From positions 1 to 64,000 of the forward strand of contig NZ_VIGP01000003.1 in NCBI RefSeq assembly GCF_009299795.1: DNA of 64,000 nt. Reading direction: 5' to 3'. The translations under genes were made by a program, and so were the position numbers. The stretch is from Brachybacterium subflavum. GTDB taxonomy: Bacteria; Actinomycetota; Actinomycetes; Actinomycetales; Dermabacteraceae. How positions within the stretch are numbered: the first letter of the stretch is position 1; the number at the start of each line of letters is the position of its first letter. Below the pieces are notes generated by a model. The model searched no databases, was not told where the DNA came from, and saw only the letters and a list, made by a program, of their open reading frames with translations. Positions 56,706 through 64,000 of the stretch are shown in pieces.

Positions 56706-57959
56706 TCAGTCCGGCTGCGCGGTGCCGACGAGCTCGCCGCGACGGATGACCTGCACGGGACGCAGCTCCGCGTCGACCAGCAGCACGTCGGCCGCGAGCC
56801 CCGCCCGCAGCGCCCCGATCGCGTCCTCGCGCCCGAGGACGCGCGCCGGGACCACGGTGGCCGCGCGCACGGCGGCGGCCAGATCCACGCCGGCCTCGCG
56901 CACGGCGAAGCGCACGACGTCGATCAGATGGGCGGTGCCGCCGGCGATCGAGCCGCCGTCGGCGAGGGTCGCGACGCCGTCCTGCACGTCCACGTCCAGT
57001 GCGCCGAGGCGGTAGCTGCCGTCGGCCATGCCGGCGGCGGCCATGGCATCGGTGATGAGCACGACGCAGTCGTCGGCCGCGAGGGAGAACACGTGGGCGA
57101 CGGTCTCGGCGGCGAGGTGGACACCGTCGGCGATGACCTCGGCGACGATCTCGCCGCGGCCGGCCGCATCGAGCGCCGCGAGGGCCGGCCCCGGATCGCG
57201 GTGGTGGATCGGCCGCATGCCGTTGAACAGGTGCGTCGCGGTGGGCAGCGCGGAGCGGCCGTGGTGACGTCGCAGGGCGTCGCGGGAGGCGGTGATCGCC
57301 GCGTCCATCTGCGCGCTGTCGCAGTCGGTGTGCCCGAGCGAGGGGAGGGCGCCGCCCGCGGCGAGGGCGTCGATGACGGCGGGGGCGTCTGCCGTCTCCG
57401 GCGCCATCGTCATGGTCGCGACGGCGCCCCGGCCCTCCGCGCACAGCTCGCCGACGAGCGCCGCGTCGCCGCCGGTGATGTGCGCGGGGTTCTGGGCGCC
57501 CTTGCGCGCCTCGGAGATGAAGGGGCCCTCGAGGTGGATCGCCTCGACCTCCCCGTCCTCGACGAGCCCGGCGAGCATGCGCACGCGCCGGCCGAGCTCC
57601 TCGGCCGAGGCGGTCACGAGCGAGGCGACGAGCGAGGTGGTGCCGTGGCGACGGTGCTCGCGCACGGCGACCATGGCCTCCTGGGCGTCGGCGCAGTCCG
57701 GGAACGAGGCCCCGCCGCCGCCGTGGCAGTGCAGGTCGATCAGGCCCGGAAGGATCAGTCCGGGATGCTCGAGGGTGCGCTCGGCGCGGTGGGCAGGCGC
57801 CTGCTCCTCGAGGCCCGCCCACAGGATGCGGTCCCCTTCGAGGAGGACCAGCGACCCCGGGAGCACGCCCCGCTCGAGCACTGCCGTGCCGCGGAGGGCG
57901 AGATCGGCATGCAGGGGCGCAGCGTGCTGCGGGTCGACGGGGGCGTCGGTGGGGGGCAT
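56706..57959 (-). CDS. nagA: N-acetylglucosamine-6-phosphate deacetylase
   Basis: 417 residues, amidohydrolase fold. Metal-binding HxH in PGLIDLHCHGGGG (about 68), IHLEGPFISEARKGAQNPAH, THLFNGMRPIHHRDPG and VLITDAMAAAGMADGSYRLG. It removes acetate from GlcNAc-6-phosphate during amino-sugar use or wall recycling. No nagB or PTS gene is adjacent. Downstream of nucS by 26 bp on the same strand. Confidence 0.92.
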   Translation of the reverse strand: MPPTDAPVDPQHAAPLHADLALRGTAVLERGVLPGSLVLLEGDRILWAGLEEQAPAHRAERTLEHPGLILPGLIDLHCHGGGGASFPDCADAQEAMVAVREHRRHGTTSLVASLVTASAEELGRRVRMLAGLVEDGEVEAIHLEGPFISEARKGAQNPAHITGGDAALVGELCAEGRGAVATMTMAPETADAPAVIDALAAGGALPSLGHTDCDSAQMDAAITASRDALRRHHGRSALPTATHLFNGMRPIHHRDPGPALAALDAAGRGEIVAEVIADGVHLAAETVAHVFSLAADDCVVLITDAMAAAGMADGSYRLGALDVDVQDGVATLADGGSIAGGTAHLIDVVRFAVREAGVDLAAAVRAATVVPARVLGREDAIGALRAGLAADVLLVDAELRPVQVIRRGELVGTAQPD

Positions 57960-57985
57960 CGGTGCTCCTGGTGCGTGGTGCGGGT

Positions 57986-58708
57986 TCAGAAGAGGCGGCT
58001 CTCGGCGTCGTCGATGCCGCGCAGGGCGTCGTAGTCCAGGGTCACGCAGTCGATGCCGCGGTCGTGGGCGAGGACCTTTGCTTGGGGCTTGATGGCCTGG
58101 GCGGCGAACATGCCGCGCACCGGCGCGAGCAGCGGATCGCGGTTGAGCAGGTCGAGGTAGCGGGTGAGCTGCTCGACGCCGTCGATCTCGCCGCGCCGCT
58201 TGATCTCGATGGCGACGGTCGCGCCGTCGGCGTCGCGGGCCAGGATGTCGACCGGTCCGATGGCGGTCGGGTACTCCCGGCGCACGAGCGACCAGTCGGT
58301 CCCGAGGGTCTCGATGTTCTGGGCGAGCAGCGCCTGCAGATGCGCTTCGACGCCGTCCTTCTGCAGGCCCGGATCGACGCCGAGCTCGACGCTGGTGTCC
58401 TCGAGGATCTCGTGCAGACGCACGCGGAGGCGGTCACCGGTCTTCGCATGGACCACGTCCCACTGCTGCACCCAGTCCTCCCCGGGCAGGGGAGCGGGGT
58501 CATCCGCCGCGTCCTCGACATCGGCCCGGTCGACGACCTTCAGCTGGCACGGCGGACTCATCCAGTTCAGCGGCTTGTAGCTGCCGCCGTCGGAATGGAC
58601 GAGCACGCTGCCGTCGGCCTTGACGATGAGCAGGCGGGTGGCCAGGGGCAGATGGGCGGTGAGCCGACCGGTGTAGTCGACCGAGCACTGAGCAACGACG
58701 AGACGCAC
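57986..58708 (-). CDS. nucS: Endonuclease NucS (mismatch-specific)
   Basis: 240 residues. N-terminal DNA-binding half ([20 protein letters not shown]), then a RecB-like nuclease half with [20 protein letters not shown] after IGPVDIL, giving the catalytic Asp, Glu and Lys. In actinobacteria NucS replaces MutS/MutL mismatch repair, cutting both strands at mismatches and working with the beta clamp; the C-terminus here ends DDAESRLF, resembling a clamp-binding tip. GTG 58708 lacks a Shine-Dalgarno but has TACCCT six bases upstream, suggesting a leaderless mRNA. Confidence 0.93.
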   Translation of the reverse strand: MRLVVAQCSVDYTGRLTAHLPLATRLLIVKADGSVLVHSDGGSYKPLNWMSPPCQLKVVDRADVEDAADDPAPLPGEDWVQQWDVVHAKTGDRLRVRLHEILEDTSVELGVDPGLQKDGVEAHLQALLAQNIETLGTDWSLVRREYPTAIGPVDILARDADGATVAIEIKRRGEIDGVEQLTRYLDLLNRDPLLAPVRGMFAAQAIKPQAKVLAHDRGIDCVTLDYDALRGIDDAESRLF

Positions 58709-58714
58709 CCGGCC

Positions 58715-58720
58715 AGGGTA
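58715..58720 (-). promoter_or_regulatory. -10 element for leaderless nucS transcript
   Basis: TACCCT on the minus strand, six bases before the GTG, the same geometry as at the response regulator gene. Confidence 0.45.
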
Positions 58721-58885
58721 CGGCAGGACGGACGGGCCCTGCGCCGTGCGCCGCCCGTGCCCGCGCACGGTCTACGAGAGGCCCGCGCCGCGCGTGCGGC
58801 CTCTCACGCTCGCGCGCGAAGGGGGTGTGCTCGTCGTTCGATTCTCGTATCGTGGCAGGGATTCGGTGCGAACGAGGAGATCGTC

Positions 58886-60358
58886 ATCATCTACAAGATC
58901 ATTGCAGCCGTCCTGGTGGTGCTGGGACTGGTGGGGCTCCTCATCGGGCGCCTGGGGGAGACCACGTGGGCTCCCGAGACCGAGCGCACCGCGACCGTGG
59001 ACCTGTCCGACCCCGGCCCGGCCGTCGTCATCGACCCGGGCGTGCTGTACGTGGGCGGGACCCAGGGGGATGTGAAGATCACCGCTGACTCCGACGTCTC
59101 CGTGATCACCGCCTCCAACGACGACATCGACGCCTACCTCGACGGCGTGAAGCACACGCAGGTCACGGGGCTGAGCGACTGGAGCACGCTGAAGACCGAG
59201 ACGGTCGACGGCGACGGCGACGACTCGATCTCCGATCCCACCTCCTCCGACCTGTGGCGCAGCGTCAAGACCTCGAAGAGCCCGACGACGATCGACGTCG
59301 GCGACTTCTACGCCGAGGAGACCTCGACGGATCCGCAGCCCTACCGGGCGATCCTGCTCGTGACCGACGGCAGCGAGCCCGGCGCCGACAGCATCTCGAT
59401 CACCTGGCCGGTCGACGAGAAGAACGAGTGGGTCCCCTTCGCGTACGCCACGGGCGCGACGTTGATCATCGTGGGCCTCGTGATGCTCGTGGTCTCCTTC
59501 GGCTCCTCGCGGCGCGAGCGCGAGCGGGCCGGCGCCGGTGAGGACTCCGAGGAGCTCGGGGCGGACGACGCCGGCGAGCCGGAGCTCGAGCCCGCGTCGG
59601 CATCCGCACCCGCGTCGCCCTCCGCGGGCGCGAGCTCCGCGGACGCTTCCGCGGGTACGCCCACCGGCGCGGTCCTCGGAGGGGCCGCCGGGCTCGGGGC
59701 CGCGGGCGCGGGCGCGGCGCATCTCGCCGGTGGCTCCGCGGCCGACGAGTCCGACGAGCCCCACGGGGCCGACGAGACGGACAGGGTCGACGAGGGCCAC
59801 GAAGCCGACGAGACCCATGAAGCCGAGGGGACTCAGGAGACCGACGAGGCCCCGACGCGCGAGCACGAGAGCATCGACGCGTGGCAGCTCGGCGACGTGC
59901 AGGCGCAGGCCGCACCCACGGCCGACGCCGCGGCGGCGGGCACGGCGTCGCTCGCGCACGAAGGGCCGGAGCAGTCTGCGACCGAAGACGGTGCGGCGAA
60001 CGACCCGTCGGCCGAGCCCTCGACGGACGTCCTCGACCGGATCGACGAGGAGCCCGGTGCCGCCGATGCGGACCCGGGCGAGCAGCGTCCGGTGACCGCG
60101 CCGATCCCCGTCGGCGGCGCGGAGGGAGCGGCCGCCGGCCATGACGACGCCGAGGGCTCCGAGGATCCCACGGAGGTCATCGACCGCATCGAGGAGCCGA
60201 TCGCGGGACCCGGCGAGGATGCGTCGGCCGCCCTGCCGCGTCGCTCGCACCGCCACCGCGCCGCGACGCCGGAGCCGGAGCACGGCGAGACCCCCCATGA
60301 CGGCGCACAGCACACGGGCCCCGAGCACGGGTCCGACACCGAGGAGGAGCAGCGATGA
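58886..60358 (+). CDS. Unrecognised two-span membrane protein with long acidic cytoplasmic tail
   Basis: About 490 residues. First span IIAAVLVVLGLVGLLIG; then an extracytoplasmic domain of about 155 residues (TATVDLSDPGPAVVIDPGVL, GDVKITADSDVSVITASNDD, SISITWPVDEKNEWVPF); second span ATGATLIIVGLVMLVVSFG; then ~280 disordered residues rich in Ala, Glu, Asp and Ser. No domain recognised. The start is unusual: AGGAG at 58875-58879 is followed at normal spacing only by ATC codons (58886, 58889), with no ATG, GTG or TTG in frame nearby. It overlaps the lipoprotein gene by four bases (ATGA), so the two probably act together at the membrane. Confidence 0.7.
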   Translation: MIYKIIAAVLVVLGLVGLLIGRLGETTWAPETERTATVDLSDPGPAVVIDPGVLYVGGTQGDVKITADSDVSVITASNDDIDAYLDGVKHTQVTGLSDWSTLKTETVDGDGDDSISDPTSSDLWRSVKTSKSPTTIDVGDFYAEETSTDPQPYRAILLVTDGSEPGADSISITWPVDEKNEWVPFAYATGATLIIVGLVMLVVSFGSSRRERERAGAGEDSEELGADDAGEPELEPASASAPASPSAGASSADASAGTPTGAVLGGAAGLGAAGAGAAHLAGGSAADESDEPHGADETDRVDEGHEADETHEAEGTQETDEAPTREHESIDAWQLGDVQAQAAPTADAAAAGTASLAHEGPEQSATEDGAANDPSAEPSTDVLDRIDEEPGAADADPGEQRPVTAPIPVGGAEGAAAGHDDAEGSEDPTEVIDRIEEPIAGPGEDASAALPRRSHRHRAATPEPEHGETPHDGAQHTGPEHGSDTEEEQR

Positions 60359-61422
60359 GCGCGTGGAACAGGCGCGGGTTCCTGGGCGGCGTCGGCGTGC
60401 TCGCCGTCGGCGGCCTGCTGGCGGCCTGCGGATCCGACGACTCGACCCCGCCCGCGGTGCCCACGGGACCCGAGGCCGAGGGGCCGACCCCCGCGGTGAC
60501 CAGCGATCAGATGGCCGCTTATCTCAAGGCGGTGCACTCCGCGGTGGAGAAGGCGGACGACGACCTCGACGCGAAGGCCCTCGCGCCCCGCGTGATCGGC
60601 TCGGCCGCCTCCTTCCGCAAGGACACCTACTCGATCCTGACCAAGAACAAGGACTGGATCGCGAAGAACGCCGAGGACTTCCGCGCCAGCGCCCTCGACC
60701 GGCCCGGTGAGAAGGCCGTCGTCCCGATCACCTCGACCACCTCGGACTTCCCGCGCACCGCGATCGCTCTCGTCGAGGCCGACGGTGATGACGACGCCGC
60801 CCCGTACTTCATGATCCTGCAGCAGAAGGACGCGCACTCCCCGTACGCGACCTGGGGCTGGGCGCAGCAGGCCGTGGGCGTGGACATGCCGACGGTGCCT
60901 TCGGCGAAGGTGGGCAGCGAGGCGGTCGACGGCAAGGCCGGCGACCTGCTGATGACCCCTGCGGACGCCATGACCCTCTACTCCGAGGTGCTCGCGTGGG
61001 GCGGCGGCAAGGACTCGAAGAAGCAGCTCGCGAGCGATCCCTTCACCACCCGGACCCACAAGGACATCCAGGAGGAGCGCAAGCAGCTCAACGAGGGCGT
61101 CGAGAAGGACGAGGTGGGGACGATCCGCGAGATCTACACGCCCGTGAAGGACGAGATCGCCGGCCTGCGCACGGAGGACGGCGGCGCGATCGTGCTGGGC
61201 ACCATGACCTCGAAGCGCACCCTGAAGGTCACCGACGGCTCGAAGGTCAGCTACGGCGAGGACAACATCTTCACCACGATCATCGGCAGCCGGACCTTCA
61301 CCGAGGAGTACGTGCGCGAGTACGGCACGACCGTCGCCCTCTACATCCCGCCGAAGGGGTCCGACGCGAAGGTCCAGCCCATCGGGGCCACGCGCGCCGT
61401 GATCGGCGCCAGCGGCGAGTGA
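60355..61422 (+). CDS. Unrecognised lipoprotein
   Basis: 355 residues. N-terminus WNRRGFLGGVGVLAVGG and lipobox LAAC (Cys about 23), preceded by an Arg pair that may direct it to the Tat route. The mature part has SDQMAAYLKAVHSAVEKADD, DFPRTAIALVEADG, YFMILQQKDAHSPYATWGWA and YGEDNIFTTIIGSRTF. It looks like a single extracellular domain conserved in related actinobacteria, without a function I can name. Coupled to the membrane protein upstream. Confidence 0.8.
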   Translation: MSAWNRRGFLGGVGVLAVGGLLAACGSDDSTPPAVPTGPEAEGPTPAVTSDQMAAYLKAVHSAVEKADDDLDAKALAPRVIGSAASFRKDTYSILTKNKDWIAKNAEDFRASALDRPGEKAVVPITSTTSDFPRTAIALVEADGDDDAAPYFMILQQKDAHSPYATWGWAQQAVGVDMPTVPSAKVGSEAVDGKAGDLLMTPADAMTLYSEVLAWGGGKDSKKQLASDPFTTRTHKDIQEERKQLNEGVEKDEVGTIREIYTPVKDEIAGLRTEDGGAIVLGTMTSKRTLKVTDGSKVSYGEDNIFTTIIGSRTFTEEYVREYGTTVALYIPPKGSDAKVQPIGATRAVIGASGE

Positions 61423-61432
61423 TCGGCCGCGC

Positions 61433-61457
61433 GGGTCCGCCCGGCCGGGCCGGACCC
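61433..61457 (+). terminator. Possible terminator after the lipoprotein
   Basis: GGGTCCG (61433-61439) pairs with CGGACCC (61451-61457), with a nested CCCGG/CCGGG. It lies in the 154-bp gap before the YbbN-like gene. Confidence 0.35.
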
Positions 61458-61576
61458 ACCCGCCCGGCCAGGCTGACCCGTCCGAGCAGGCTGACCCGCC
61501 CGACTCGCTCGGCCGGTGGCCGGTCGGCGACCCAGTTCGAGAACCCCAGCAGTCCCACAACGCGAAGGAGCATCCC

Positions 61577-62506
61577 ATGACCGATCCCTACGGCGTCATC
61601 GACCTCGCATCGCTCAAGAAGCCCGAGGGCTCCGAGGGGGCGGGGACCGCCGGCGAGCACGAGGTGACCGTCGACGAGGCGAACCTCGAGCAGATGATCC
61701 AGGACTCCGCGCGCGTCGCGACGCTCCTGCTGGTCACGAGCTCGCGCGTCCCGGGCATCGACGAGCTGCTGGGCGCGCTGCGCTCGGGCGTCGACGCGAA
61801 GGGCGGCGCGCTGCGGCTCGCCGTCGTCGACGCGGACACCCAGCCGCGCGTGGCGGGCGCCCTGCGCGTGCAGCAGCTTCCCACCCTCATGCTGCTCCTC
61901 CAGGGGCAGCTGCAGCCGATCGCCGAGTCCATGGTCCCCGCCGACCAGATCCCTGGACTGCTCGACCAGATCGTGCAGGTCGCGCAGCAGACCGGTCTGG
62001 ACGTGAGCGGTGCGGGCGACGGGCAGGGGGCCGACGGCTCCGGCGCGGACGATGCGGACGGCGCGGACGGCGGGGCCCCTGCGCAGCCCGAGCTGCCGCC
62101 CCTGCTGCAGACCGCCTACGACGCGATCGAGGCGGGCGATCTCTCCGGCGCGCAGACCGCCTTCGAGGAGCACCTGAACCAGAACCCGGCCGACGCCGAG
62201 GCCAAGGCGGGCCTGGCGACCGTGCACCTCATGGACCGCACCCGGGACGCCCAGCTCGACGCCGCCCGCCAGGCCGCGGCCGACGCGCCGCAGGACCTCG
62301 ACGCGCAGCTGCTCGTCGCCGACCTCGACATGCTCGGCGGTCACGTCGACGATGCCTTCGGCCGTCTGCTCGACCTGCTGCGCGGCGCCGACCAGGACAC
62401 CAAGGACCGTGTGCGCGCGCGCCTGCTCGACCTCTTCGAGGTCGCCGGACCCGAGGACCCGCGCGTCGGACCCGCCCGCAAGCGCCTGGCCAACCTGCTC
62501 TTCTGA
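61577..62506 (+). CDS. YbbN/CnoX-like thioredoxin-fold and TPR protein
   Basis: 309 residues. A thioredoxin-like domain spans about 28-135 (VATLLLVTSSRVPGIDELL, LAVVDADTQPRVAGALRVQQ and LPTLMLL with the cis-Pro). The usual CxxC is replaced by SSRVPG, so it has no dithiol active site. An Asp/Gly-rich linker leads to TPR-like helices (about 175-309: AYDAIEAGDLSGAQTAFEEH, NPADAEAKAGLATVHL, RVRARLLDLFEVAGPEDP). In E. coli, CnoX protects chaperone substrates during chlorine stress; the equivalent role here is inferred. Next to glgB. Confidence 0.85.
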   Translation: MTDPYGVIDLASLKKPEGSEGAGTAGEHEVTVDEANLEQMIQDSARVATLLLVTSSRVPGIDELLGALRSGVDAKGGALRLAVVDADTQPRVAGALRVQQLPTLMLLLQGQLQPIAESMVPADQIPGLLDQIVQVAQQTGLDVSGAGDGQGADGSGADDADGADGGAPAQPELPPLLQTAYDAIEAGDLSGAQTAFEEHLNQNPADAEAKAGLATVHLMDRTRDAQLDAARQAAADAPQDLDAQLLVADLDMLGGHVDDAFGRLLDLLRGADQDTKDRVRARLLDLFEVAGPEDPRVGPARKRLANLLF

Positions 62507-62537
62507 CCCGCCCGCGGCGGGCGGGCCCCGAGGCCCC

Positions 62538-64000
<1,463 letters not shown>

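Overview
The window is about 70% G+C, densely coded, and carries marker genes of the Actinobacteria: a noncanonical mismatch-repair nuclease (NucS), a fused 2-oxoglutarate decarboxylase/dehydrogenase (Kgd), a SigR/RsrA redox pair, the 24-residue ribosomal protein bL37, DUF2550 behind the ATP synthase genes, and the hom-thrC-thrB-rho / rpmE-prfA-prmC-sua5-wecA-atp gene order. The best guess is a member of the Micrococcales, possibly Dermabacteraceae (Brachybacterium-like). The genus is inference; the phylum is well supported.

Layout. 0-5 kb: tail of an unrecognised gene, two strong hairpins, a single-stranded DNA-binding protein, a PPA1309-type protein and a very large UPF0182 membrane protein. 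5-15 kb: initiator tRNA, an alpha/beta hydrolase, an SGNH hydrolase, a calpain-type cysteine protease, PPi-dependent phosphofructokinase, HisN, the tightly packed set DoxX-aroA-rsgA, the sigR-rsrA operon and bL37. 15-26 kb: an SGNH-like protein lacking the nucleophile, kgd, a two-component system, two CNNM/hemolysin-type transporters, an M23 endopeptidase, a tiny repetitive ORF and tsaD. 26-29 kb: tRNA-Arg, an intergenic stretch rich in direct and inverted repeats, and a trehalose-phosphate synthase/phosphatase fusion. 29-37 kb: lysA, hom, thrC, thrB and rho. 36.7-43.4 kb: a sugar-uptake cassette made of an ABC importer, a divergent Gfo/Idh-aldo/keto reductase fusion and a LacI-type regulator, with two identical 12-bp operator palindromes in the shared promoter region. 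It lies between rho and rpmE, which are close neighbours in most actinobacteria. 43.6-56.6 kb: rpmE, prfA, prmC, a Sua5/YwlC protein, wecA-like, atpI-like, the complete atpBEFHAGDC set and DUF2550. 56.7-64 kb: nagA and nucS on the minus strand, an unrecognised membrane protein with an overlapping lipoprotein, a YbbN-like protein, and the 3' part of glgB running off the right edge.

The genes cover aspartate-family amino acid synthesis, the TCA cycle and glycolysis, respiratory ATP synthesis, translation termination and tRNA modification, and thiol-stress regulation. Most are core housekeeping genes. The accessory or unusual parts are the LacI-controlled cassette, the calpain-like protease, the repeat-rich gap at 26.3-26.6 kb, and several core proteins with odd additions: a glycine-rich insert in RF1, an RGD-rich region in Rho, a histone-H1-like tail on a DoxX protein and an acidic tail on the Sua5-family protein. 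All calls come from reading translated sequence and motifs; no database search was run.
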